From: Prostheceraeus crozeri
Taxonomy: Eukaryota > Platyhelminthes > Polycladida > Euryleptidae
Direction of reading: 5' to 3'
DNA: 64,000 nucleotides
NCBI GenBank assembly: GCA_907163375.1
Contig: CAJQUW010007938.1
Coordinates: 310,001 to 374,000 of the forward strand
Part shown: positions 43,009-53,776 of the stretch, one piece after another
How the letters are laid out: the number at the start of each line of letters is the position of its first letter
How positions within the stretch are numbered: the stretch's first letter is position 1
Position numbers and translations under genes: made by a program
The notes under the pieces: model-generated
Seen by the model: the letters and a program-made list of their open reading frames with translations, nothing else
What the model was told of the DNA's origin: nothing
Databases searched by the model: none

Positions 43009-44118
43009 GCTTCTTCGGACTTCAAAAGTCTCTCATGTTCTTACATGATTCTCTGACTGTGCTTATTGAAATCCAAACCTGAGGGTGTGTAAACGCGTTT
43101 TCGATCTAGGGGCTTGAACACGTGTTTTAAGAAGAATATTATTGTGAAAAATAATCTTTTATTGATGGTAAAATTTACAGACTTGTGACTAAACTTGTAG
43201 AAATCTATATCAGTCTACATCTGCAAGTGTTTTTGAACTAGGGACTGAGGAATCTAGCCGCTGGGAAAGGATATAATTCAGAAAACATTACTGGTATTTG
43301 GTGAGAGCCATGTGAAAGATAAATGTGCAGTAAGTGGGACAAAGTTGCAACGCATTATTTTAATTGGCTGTTGCTATTTGTATCAGCGATTTCATTGATG
43401 TAAACGTGCAAACGTAAGCCCAATGCCGGTCATTGTATTTCAAAAAGACTCATGACTTCAACTAGAAAATTCAGGGTGTTCCACTGACTAGATTTTCCTA
43501 GATTTTTGATATGTTTTTAATTAAGGGATTTTTCTTTACAAGATGAACTCACCATAAAAACTACTGCAATTTATGGCGGGTTTATATATACATTGCCTGG
43601 ACTAGTGTATCATTCTGTGAAAGTCTCATCTTCGGCCTCGTTCTTTGCAGAAACTCGGCCGCGGACAATTCAGATCACAGAGACAAATTGCCTTGTCTGC
43701 GTGTTTCGGTCTTGAGATGACTGAGGGTCACGGCCAGAACTAGTCTCGAGGGACAATAAGATCAATTTTCCATTGAACGCAACACAAATTCAACACCACC
43801 TTGAATGCACAGTCAGTAAATTTAGATCGTGAAAAGTCGAACAGTGTGAATGATATTTCCATTTGACGAATTTATCGAGGATAAAAATTGAGTCGAAGAT
43901 TGATACTTTCATTTGACAGGTCTGGCTGCGATCTGAACGTTGAAGCGCGTAGGTTCCCTGATGAGCTGTTTCTGCAATGCGCGAGTTTGACCAATCACAC
44001 AAGCAAAAGAGAGACAAATATCTATATCAATTTCCATCGCTTGCTACAATGGCTGGGATAGGATTGTGTCCGCTCTAGACTAACCCAAGGGTAAATGAAT
44101 CTGTCTTTGTGATTCAGA
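43009..44118. other. No gene seen
   Basis: AT-rich sequence with some direct and inverted short repeats but no coding content. Confidence 0.35.
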
Positions 44119-45189
44119 CATAGAAGTCAATTGTTTATCTGAAGTTGATTAGAATGGAAATCTTAGAATTGCACATATGATTGATCATAGAGTAGGGATA
44201 TATACTGTAGGTAGAGTGTCGACTCAAAAAAGTGTGTGTATACAGTGAAAAATTTTGTAACAAATGATTCAGTTTTTTGCGGAGATTACGTTCCCGTGGT
44301 CCAAATAAATATTTGAGCACTTTTGAAAAAAGTCAAAATTTTACAATTTATAAACTACCGAGATGACTCTCCTATATAAGTAGCATGAAGCAAGTTGGAT
44401 ATCAAAGAGGAATTAACATTCGCTAACAAGCATCGTAACTAAGCGGAAATTATGCTGATGATCAATGAACTCTAACGAACGGCATTATATTAGAGCTTTT
44501 CATGAAAAATTCGAGATCTTATTCTGGTGTCGTGGCTGAAATTTCATATTTTTTATTCAATTTTCATCGTCATGAATTTATGATTCACTAAATTAATGCT
44601 TCACTTCTTGAATCTGAATGGTGATGTGGACCCATTTACTTCTTTCAGAGTTGATTGAATTCATTTTCCTTGATTCTGTTATTTTGCTCTGCCACAGGTT
44701 GCTTATGATATGATCTCGCTATAGAAGCTCTTGAGGTTGAGCATGAAAGCAATGGCAGGTGGTAGGTCATGTTGCTCATTTAACAAACATTACGTATCCA
44801 AGGCTGTCATGACACAGACTATCTGTAAAATTATATTATTTCCTTCTGCCTTATGCTATAATGATCAGTCAATTTCTTCAAAACTGCATAAATGTGCATA
44901 TTTCACATTTGGAAACAATTCCGACTGTATCGCCCTTGAGTTCATTTTATAAAATCGAAGGTGTATGCACATTGGGGATTTAACAAATACGGAGTTAGCA
45001 CTCTACCTAATATATTTACTCTATGTGATTGATTACAACCCAATGATTCATCCATTGACAAGTGTATCTAAGTGAAAAAATGCGTGCGATTTTTGTGCCA
45101 CTATTGTGTATTGCATGAAATCTGACTTCCATTCTAGAAGTTTTTTGCTATCAATTTCTATGGATTCAGATAAACAATTTATTTCTATG
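44119..45189. mobile_element. MITE family 2 copy with family 1 MITE nested inside
   Basis: Ends CATAGAAGTCAATTGTTTAT and, inverted, CATAGAAATAAATTGTTTAT form terminal repeats of about 25 bp. The interior outside the nested MITE is collinear with 62,196-62,455. No convincing target duplication was seen. Confidence 0.6.
44186..45025. mobile_element. hAT-type MITE, family 1 copy b (840 bp)
   Basis: Ends CATAGAGTA...TAGAGTG inverted, flanked by an exact 8-bp duplication TGATTGAT (44,178-44,185 and 45,026-45,033). It is longer than copy a by internal sequence. The related locus at 62.3 kb lacks it and so shows the empty site. Confidence 0.88.
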
Positions 45190-45607
45190 TGAATAACTAG
45201 GTGACGAGAAAGTCGTGCATCTCACTCAACATCAGACGATAGGTTGCATACGTCAGAGACAGCTGGTATTTTGATATCGGTATCAGCATTAATCAAATTA
45301 AGTCATGTGCAAATTTATATTATTTTTTAGTAGCTGTGATGAATGCATTTATGCATTGCATGCTTTAAGCAATTATTATTTTTTTTGCATTTTTAATCTT
45401 TGATATTGATTACGATAGCATTTATATCCGATATCTATGCATGCATCTGATCAAGAAATGCGGCTCTTGATTATTCCAAGTGGTAGAAAAAAACTCTGAT
45501 TTCAAGTTTTTAAAAAAGAATGACTTATATTATCGACAGATTAAGTACTAGATGTTTTTATGACGGAAAGATTTACACAAACAACTTAAGAAAAGTTCAT
45601 CGAAGAA
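45190..45607. other. 3' flank of peptide gene B
   Basis: The segment near 45,520-45,585 (GACTTATATTATCGACAG, ACACAAACA) resembles the 3' flank of gene A exon 3 at 23,811-23,870, consistent with a conserved 3' untranslated region. Confidence 0.5.
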
Positions 45608-46090
45608 TTAGCGTTTCAAGCAACCGGCAAAGGATGTGCTGATTCCGTGGCAGCAGTTGCCGACAGCGAAACCGGGCATATATCCGAATATTGCGTCGGA
45701 GCAGTGGACCATTTCATCAGCGCCATCTGTTGATGAAATGATGACATTGAATTTCGAAATAAATTGGTTTTCTTCTGTAGCAAATAATTATTGAAGGTTA
45801 TTACTTACCACAGCAACCTTCTCTGGTGTAGGATTGTAGAGCACTTGTGCCAGCAATCATGGTGACCAATAAAAGGGCAATACAGGCGATGAACTGGAGG
45901 TATGAGAGAATTATTTCGATGATCAAAATTTAGAATTAAGAGAAAAAAGCAAGGGCGCCAGAGATATATAAGCAAGGATACTGTATAGTAGACCCAGACG
46001 CAGTTTTAAATACTTGTCTACTTTAATAATTGAATGAACTTCGAATCTTTCCTGGTTTTTCAATGAATTCGTTCAACTTACCTGGGGCAT
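45608..46090 (-). CDS. Cys-rich secreted peptide gene B, three exons
   Basis: Exon 1 (46,082-46,090) encodes MPQ and ends in CAG|GTAAGT. Exon 2 (45,809-45,893, acceptor CATACCTCCAG) encodes a signal peptide FIACIALLLVTMIAGTSA, then LQSYTREGCC, ending in phase 1 at GTAAGT. Exon 3 (45,608-45,726, acceptor CATCAACAG) encodes GADEMVHCSDAIFGYMPG, then FAVGNCCHGISTSFAGCLKR and a stop. The product is 70 residues; the mature part has six cysteines in the order CC-C-CC-C, suited to three disulphides. Introns are short (about 82 and 187 bp). The same architecture occurs in gene A. Function is unknown; a secreted defence or signalling peptide is the usual fate of this design. Confidence 0.75.
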
Positions 46091-46515
46091 CTCGGTTTCT
46101 TGTGCTTGTCAGATATCTATAGTACAAGATGTCATCATTGGCTTAGTTTAAGAAATGTATGATCATAAAATGCTAGATAAAAATGAAGCATCTCTACTGA
46201 TATGCTTCATATGTGAGTGAAACCCGAAGGTGAAGCAGAGGAGTCTGATTCATTGACCACAGTCCATTCCAACACTATAATTAATGGACTACTACATGTA
46301 AATGTAACTCTAGTTTGTTGCTCTTTTAAAGTTTCTTGAATAATCATAGATTAGCTTATGCTTCATCCAGCCAATGGCCTGGTAGTTAATACTATCAGCA
46401 AAGCGAACGATAATCTGCTTTACACGTAGAAAGCTATAGGACGTCTACATCCCATTTGCGAAGACAACTGCAGCAATGAAAATATCATGCATTGAAGGAT
46501 TGATACTTAGCGTCA

Positions 46516-46590
46516 TAGGTGCATTTGAAACCAACGACCTTTCGCATTCTGGGTCACTGCTCTACTGAGCTTCCAGGCAACGATAGGGAT
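46516..46590 (-). repeat. tRNA-like head of a SINE
   Basis: On the - strand an A-box-like AGCTCAGTAGAGC (46,559-46,571) and a B-box-like GGTTTCAAATGC (46,521-46,532) are spaced as in tRNA genes, with an anticodon-arm-like TGACC...GGTCG between them. The flanks do not form a full acceptor stem, so a tRNA-derived SINE is likelier than a tRNA gene. Confidence 0.45.
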
Positions 46591-46628
46591 GACATGCGTC
46601 TTCAGCAGAAAATTTTTCAACACTATAT

Positions 46629-49409
46629 AAGGCCCGTTCAGACAGAAAACGGTTTTTTTCGGTTTTTCCCCCTCCATCATTAATAATAATAATAATAATA
46701 ATAGACTTTATTTACCCTCGAAAGCACAATAGGCAAGCCTTTTTTCAATGTGGTCGAGCAAGTAACAGAATACATGATAAAAGGAAATAAAACATATTGT
46801 ACACATCATGTAGCGCGTCATACACAATCAATGAATTTAGAAAATTAATACTCGAAACACAATTTTTTGAAAGAAGTTAACGAATCACAATATCTGATAT
46901 GAAGTGGCAAATCATTGAAGAGAGAAGGGCCTTTACACGAGAGACTACTATGAGACAGAGCAGTTCGATCAAACGGAAATGAAGTTTCTTGTCATTTGAA
47001 GAACGAAGATCACGGTTAGGAAGGCTATACGATAACAATGTAGCTATCCGCAATGTAGCTAGGAGCTAAACCGTTCAAGGCTTTGAAAACTAGAACACAA
47101 GTCCTGTATTTAACATACTCCTGAAGAGGGAGAAGATTAAACTTTTTGTATAAAGTTTTCCTAGACGCACATATATTCGTCTTGGAATTCAAATCGAGGA
47201 TAAGCCTCAAAGCTTTACAAACAAGTCTGTCAAGACGCTTTAGATCCGCAGAATTGGAAAAACCCCAGACAGTTAGACAATAGTCCAAATGAGGCAAAAT
47301 GAAACACTTCACGAATTTGACTCGAGTATGATGCGGCAAAAATGATTTAATGGGCTGGAAAAGGAACAATTTTGGTCGTACTTTCTTACAAATACTATTA
47401 ATATGATTTTTCCAGGAGTAATTGCTATCAATAGTAACACCCAAGGTTTTATGGATATCAGTAGACTTAATATTGTTGCTGCCTATTGATACATGCAAAG
47501 AATCCTCTACAAATTGCCTACGTTGGTAAGGCATCAGCGCCATGCAGGTTGTTTTGCAGTTGTTCACAGCGAGGTCGTTGGTAGAGCACCAATTTTGCAA
47601 CAAAAGAAGATCTTTATTAAGATTATCGTTCAGCTGAGAAAAGGAACCTGATGAAGAATAGAGAGTGGTATCGTCAGCATAAATATCCAAACAAGAGTAC
47701 CTGGACAGCAGATGAGTGTCGTTGATGTATAGGAGGAACAACAAGGGTCCCATGATGGATCCCTGAGGAACACCACGACTAATAGAAATAGTGTCTGACA
47801 GCGCATTGTTGAACTTAACTTGCTGTTTTCTATTTGAAACATAGCTTTTGAAGAAAGAAAGAGATAGACCTTGAACGCCGTACAAGAATAGTTTTCAAGT
47901 AATCGCTCATGCGAGACTGACTCAAAAGCTTTCCTAATGTCAAGGAAAACAACTCCAACGATTTCTTTACTGGACGCACTTCTGATCCAAGAATCCCAAA
48001 TTTTTACAAGGGCCGTCTCGCAGGAATGCGATTTGCGAAACCCAGATTGTTTTGAGTATAGTAGCTTATTCGATTCCAAGAAGAGCAAAAGCTGAGTGTG
48101 AATATGACGTTCTAAAATTTTTGATAAAGCTGGCAATATGTTTATTGGTCTATAGTTTTCTGGATCATCATGTCTACCAGACTTGAATATAGGAGTCACT
48201 CGGGCCACCTTCCACTGAGAAGGAAAATGCCCATTCGTTATGCTTTTGTTCAGAATGGAAGTGAGAGATGGGGAAATTATTTCTGCACCAACATTTAAGA
48301 AAACGTTGCGTACACCATCAATGCCCGATGATTTACTAGCGCTTAGCTTCTGGAGTTGATCGCATACAAAGCTTTCCGATATCATCTCAATTTGGAAAGT
48401 ACGCCCATGTAGACGTTCCTCGACAAAACTGTGAAGACGGTTGACATGATCATTATTGTCAATAGCACTAAACACTGCTGGTAGAGAAATCGGAGAGGCA
48501 CGATTAACAAAATGATCATTAAGAGCATTGGAAATGACTTGATCATCAGTGTAACTAGAGAAGTTCATTGAAGAGAAGTCGTAGGTCGGTCAGACAGAAC
48601 ACAGTTTTAGCGACGGCAAATCCCCCTCGTCACCTTTAAAAGAGGTGTGTCAACTGAATGGCAGATTGAATATCACACTACGTTTTCCTCAGAAACATAT
48701 CAGATCTAATGGAAAGTTATAAATTTATAATGACAATGTTGCGAGCATTCTGAAAATATTAAATTTAGCAAAATTGCTGTATAAATACACCATTTCAATG
48801 TTAATCGGAACAAAGTAATCGCGCAATTGAAGAGCTAATCACATACCGATATTCTGCTAACTTTGAAATTGAATTATGACACTCTGAAAATAAAATATTA
48901 AAATTTATGAAATTAAGAAATCCTTACGATCACCAGGTTCATTATATCACTGCGATTTATTTATAGTGTAGATCACATGAATCGGTTCGGTAGATCGAGT
49001 ACAATCGTAACTAATGACTTTGGTAATAAGCGTTTTTTAACTGTCGCCCGTTATCAAATGATGTTGTTTGATCAATGATTTTAATGAGATGACTAGCGTT
49101 TGTTATCAAATGATTTCTTTGATCTAGTTTTCTCAATACTTAACCAAAATTACCGAAACGGACTTTGTACAGATTGAAATTTTATTGAGAATGCGATGGT
49201 ATTATTTATTTTGCAATCAAAAGCAAAATTTTTTTCTAAAATTAAAAAACCGCAGTTGAAATAGGTTCAGACCCATTTGACAGCTCGGCAACCGAGCTGT
49301 GTATGAAAGCCATCTGCGGTTTTGTACTGAGTCTAATGATGGGAAATCGAGAAGCCATTTAGCTCGGCAGAAAATAGCCGTAAAACTGTGCTCTGTCTGA
49401 ACAGGCCTT
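46629..49409. mobile_element. DNA element with AAGGCC(C/T)GTTCAGACAG inverted ends, split by a LINE
   Basis: The left end AAGGCCCGTTCAGACAGA and the right end, inverted, AAGGCCTGTTCAGACAGA match at all but one position over 18 bp. The family is not clear. A direct copy of the left end follows the LINE at 48,589. Near the right end, AACCGCAG and CTGCGGTT (49,246 and 49,313) and CAGCTCGG/CCGAGCTG form nested hairpins. No transposase is present. Confidence 0.6.
46679..48585 (-). mobile_element. 5'-truncated CR1/L2-like LINE with (ATT)n tail
   Basis: The minus strand encodes reverse transcriptase blocks KVARVTPIFKSGRHDDPENY, RPINILPALSKILERHI, QSGFRKSHSCETAL, VFLDIRKAFESVSHERLL, SRGVPQGSIMGPLLFLLYIN and the catalytic IYADDTTLY, with a thumb to LNGLAPSYI. 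One frameshift near 47,885 separates the two halves. The 3' end is a (TAA)n tract at 46,679-46,702. The endonuclease domain is missing. It sits within a DNA element whose end sequence occurs on both sides. Confidence 0.9.
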
Positions 49410-51400
49410 ATCGGTGACTTCATCCTCCCAGAAATCAAACACACTATTTTCCGTCAAATCAATCTACTTACATCTAATATATTCGCAATCCAAAGACAGC
49501 GTTAAACCCTGCAGCTAGGACTCAGTCCACACGACCACACGTTCAGGCTGCTTTGACTGTATAGCAGATGGAAACCACTGCGTACATAAATTATAACTAC
49601 AACATGCAACTAATGTTGCACACAGCAATGTAAATAGAATAATTAAATATTGAGTTGCATCCTCAGTTGAAAAATGGGAAAAGATCTGAACACCTGCCAT
49701 CTAATCCAATACCAGGAATCATCACCAGGCCTAGTTCACATCTCTCAACATCGACACAACTCCCTATTTAAAGTTGCAACTTCCTATATTAAAGTTTTAA
49801 TATACAGCAATATCTTCTCTAAATGAAAGAAAACAGTAAAAACTCATTATAAACTCCAGAAGACGAATATGGCAATTTCTCGAATAGAAGCCATCGTTGA
49901 AATGATGCTCCTGCAACTTGTGACGATTAAAAACAAGAAGGACTGCTAGCGTTGATGAATTGCAAAGAAAGTTACTGAGCTCTGATTGCAATTTGCAAAT
50001 AGGCAAAGGAATAAAACACAATGATCCTATGAAAATTAGAACGAATTATTGTTGTTATCAACAATTGTTAGTAGAACGATTATTTCTATGAAAACGGTGA
50101 ACGCTTTGAAGATCATTTTCATGCTACTTGTAATGCCAAAGGTTGATTCAACATACCATGAGACTTTGTACAATGACATTATTTCTCACCTATTTCAATT
50201 GTTTGATTTGATTCTATACACTTTCTCTTGAAAATTCTTTTGCATTGACTGTAGTCGTAGGTTTTTCGCTAAGAAGTCATATGTATATGAAGGCTACAAT
50301 TGTTTGGGCATTTCTCAATTTAAAGAAGTTGTCTGCTATATAATTTCTGAAGTGCATTGTTTTTGGTGGACGTATTATTAAACAGATGCGGCAGCATGTC
50401 TCTACATCATCGACGAACAGGCAAAAATAAATTTATTTAAAGTAAAAAAATTCAGCTTATTGTCGATATTTACAGAGCTAATAGAAACTGCGGTTAGGAT
50501 TTGGAATCTAAAATTGACAATAGAGCATGATTTTCAAAAAATTTATCAATTTACTGTTTGGTTTTAAAATACTAATGCTGACCTTCGCCATTCTCTATAC
50601 GTTATAGTCATATTCAAATTTTCAGTTTTCTCTTGCATAATTATAATGCTTTATATCTAAATAATTGCCGTTTTGACGATACTAAGAGATCACTTACTTT
50701 CATGCTTTCTTTAACTTCGAATGAGTGATGTGTATTGCTGCTATTCCGTATTTATATCAATTCATAGGCAATACACTTATTGTGTAGAATGATATGAGGA
50801 AACAGCTGCGTCGTTCTGATAATGTGAGATGATTAAAATGTCAAAATCAAAATTCAGTGAATGGAAAAATAATTATTTTTTAAAAATCGATTACCTGTCA
50901 AAACCCAATGAACATTACCTGCATTAGATCAGATACTCTATCAGAAACATTTCCCTTGATCAAATTCAATGAAGGCGCACATTCTTCCTTATCAAAATAT
51001 ATTGGAAAATTTCTTCATCCACACTTTTATTGGTTTCATTGTTTTCACTTTAAAATTTGTGCTGGTTGTTTTATCATTTATTGAATGTTTACAACTAACT
51101 GCTTAATTGCACGGGCAAGTGCTACTTTTAGGTTGCCCTACTCAGGATGGATACAAAACAGAATAAACTAGAATAAGTCACGAAGGAAAGGGACCGATAG
51201 ACACTCAAATAAAGGAGATTATATAACAAAACCACCAATGGTAAGAAAAAGGCGATGGATAGAATAATCTATATCGGAGTTAAAAATCTTGGCTTGCTTT
51301 TAAAATCATGCTTTAAAACACCACTATTACTAATAAATACCAGAAATACGATACAAGATAAACCTGTTTGTGCAAACTGATGAGTATTTACTAATAATAA
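49410..51400. other. No supported gene
   Basis: A minus-strand frame at 49,515-49,700 has one hydrophobic helix (TQYLIILFTLLCATLVACCS), and a plus-strand frame at 50,049-50,231 begins with a signal-like stretch. Neither has splice signals or homology that I can support. Confidence 0.35.
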
Positions 51401-51518
51401 TGTTACATAATTCGTTCACGGTGTATTCGAGGTGTGTCCACTATTGGTTCACTTCATCTAATGTCTACCCTTGTGCATTGGTTATACAGTCAGCCGCTCG
51501 CAATTTCAACAATAGCAA

Positions 51519-52240
51519 ATGTCTGAAAGGCGGAGCTCTCGATATAGCACTCAAAACGCACCTTTGATGGATGAAATCAGATTACTGTTTTTCGAATTTG
51601 AATCACGAATTAGCGCCAAAATTGATGCCTTGACATCGATAATTGATCAGATAGAATCGAACTTTGATGGTTTACGACTCAATCAAGCTAAAATTGAAAT
51701 TAATATCAAACATATGAAAGATGTTATCACCTCTCAATTGTATATAGAAGAGCAAGAGAATATTATCAGAGCTAATAATTTGACAGCACATGGAATGCCG
51801 GAGTCTGGTTTATTAACGGATGATTCTATTTTGCTGAGTGAGGATATTACAAAGCTTCAACATATTTATAATAAAATTGATTCAGATTTGGACAAGGCTG
51901 CTATAGTCTCTATGTCTCGAAATGGTCGTCTTGATGAAAACAAAGTAAGACCATTGAAGATAATTTTTGCTAATCGCGGAGCAAAAAATTGCGTTTTATT
52001 TAACCAAAAGCTTACCCGTGCAGATGCATCACTTTCTTCACAAAATATTTTCTTTGTCAAAGATTTATCAGTTTTACAACGGAAAGAAGAAAAACGATAA
52101 AGAGACGCTTGCATGGATTTGAGAGCCTCGAATTCAGATGGCAGTAAAATTTTCATCAAATCAGGAAGATTGTACAGAGATGGCACAGTTTTAGATCGTG
52201 TTGATATTTCTAAACAACTGTTTGACAATTTGGCGCAGTT
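51519..52240 (+). mobile_element. LINE ORF1 (coiled-coil type)
   Basis: The frame runs 193 codons to a stop at 52,098. It has a Ser/Arg start (MSERRSSRYSTQN), a heptad-rich coiled coil (FEFESRISAKIDALTSIIDQ onward) and an RNA-binding-like domain (RPLKIIFANRGAKNCVLFNQ). After the stop, codons in the same frame still read like the ORF1 end (GSKIFIKSGRLYRDGTVLDR), so the stop is a mutation. It is the 5' gene of the old LINE that continues to about 56.1 kb. Confidence 0.7.
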
Positions 52241-52447
52241 GGTGTGTACTCATTAGCTCAGAAATGTGTTTCGTATATTAATCGCTATTATTTTGAAACG
52301 TCTCACTCCCTTTCAACTTCATTAATAGATTTAGCAAAGAACAGTCGCAAAGTTCAAGATCAATGTACCGATTCTTTTGAGATTGAATTATTCAATGCTC
52401 GCTCCGTGTGCTCTCCGAAATTTCCCTGTTCATCGATGACAATTATA

Positions 52448-53776
52448 TGAGGTGTGTCAGAAAAGTTCTAGGACTGAGTCTGTTGTGCTAGCTATGATTG
52501 TTTGATCGAAAATCTGATTACGTCACCATCTGACCAGATGTCTTGTGTGCATGTAACTTTCATTTCAGCTCTCTGTAGCCATTACACGATTCTTCACAAC
52601 CGTTTGAATACTCGTACAGTTTAACAAATCGTTCTCGTTCTTAAATAATAAATCCGCAGTTAACAAGGTCGCTTTCATTTCGAAGGATGGCAACAGAGAA
52701 CAAACCTGAAGCTTTTGGTATGCCTCGCAAAAATCTCCATCTGAAGCACTCGAAATGCTTCAACAGGTTTCTGGAGATGAGACGATGTCCCGCTCATGTG
52801 TTTTCGACTTGCAAAGGAGTTTCAGAGAGGGACGAGGGGAGGTGGAAGACGACCATCAGAGTGGAAGACCTTCGACAAGCAGGACTGTGGAGAACATTGA
52901 GCTCGTGAGTCAGGTGGTGCGAGGCGATCGTCGTCTGACCGTTCGGATGATAGCAAGTGAGCTTGGTATCAATCGCGATTGCGTCTGGAGGCTGATCACT
53001 GAGGACCTGGGCATGCGGAAGGTCTGTGCAAAGTTGGTGCCGAAGGTGCTGAACGAGGAACAAAAGTGGAAGCGCATGCAAGTGTATCGTGACATCCTCG
53101 AGCGTCTCGAAACAGATCCAGGCTTGCTGTCGAAAGTCATCACATGAGATGAATCCTGGATTTTCGAGTACGACCTGGAGACCAAGCGCCACAGTCTTCA
53201 CTGGAAGACTCCTGGATCACCGAGACCGAAGAAGGTAAGGCAGACAAAGTCCAATATGAAACTCATGTTGATCGTGTTCTTCGACATTAGAGGCATTGCC
53301 CACTTGGAGTTCTTGCCACGGGGTCAGACCATCAGCCGATACTTCACCGACACGTCTACAGAGAGATCCTGCAACGTCTGTTTCGTTCAGTGCGCGAGAA
53401 GAGGAGGGGTTTGTGACAGAGCAATTCGTGGTTGCTTCACCACGACAATGCGACTGCTCACATCGCTACCAGCATCCGGGAGTTCCTCGCAAAGAAGAAC
53501 ATAGTTGTGTTGGAGCAACCTCCGTACTATCCAGATCTCGTCCCTTGCCATTTTTTCCTGTTCTCGAAGCTGAAAGGTGTCCTCAAAGGAACCCGATTTT
53601 CGGACGAGGGAGCCATCAAGAAGACCGTGACGACGGAGCTGCGCCATATCCCGAAAGAAACCTTCCATCAGTGCGTAGATGCATGGCGCCGAAGGATGGA
53701 GACGTGCGTCAGATTATTGTTTATTAAATAAATTATTTGTGACCGCAGTCCTGGAATTTTTCTGACCGACCTCGCA
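52448..53776 (+). mobile_element. mariner element inserted in the LINE, decayed (DD34D family)
   Basis: Inverted ends TGAGGTGTGTCAGAAAAGTT and TGCGAGGTCGGTCAGAAAAA lie within a TA duplication (52,446-52,447 and 53,777-53,778). The 1,329-bp length is typical. Transposase pieces include FREGRGEVEDDHQSGRPST, a DESWIFEY block, HHDNATAHIATSIREFL and YYPDLVPCHFFLFSKLKGV. At the third catalytic site His stands where Asp is expected (spacing 34). At least three frame changes or stops occur (around 52,760, 53,145 and 53,300-53,440). The copy is inactive. Confidence 0.93.

Noticed and set aside
42771-43025. Minus-strand 84-codon frame upstream of the membrane-tail exon
   Set aside because: It runs through the 64-bp palindrome and has no splice signal joining it to the exon.
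46516-46590. Functional tRNA gene
   Set aside because: Box A and box B are present, but no seven-pair acceptor stem closes the structure, and the B box is degenerate.
50049-50231. Signal-peptide-like frame followed by HETLYNDIISH, resembling the start of a Cys-loop receptor subunit
   Set aside because: No splice donor at the expected place and no further exons; the match is too short.
52794-53201. Minus-strand 135-codon frame
   Set aside because: Antisense of the mariner transposase.
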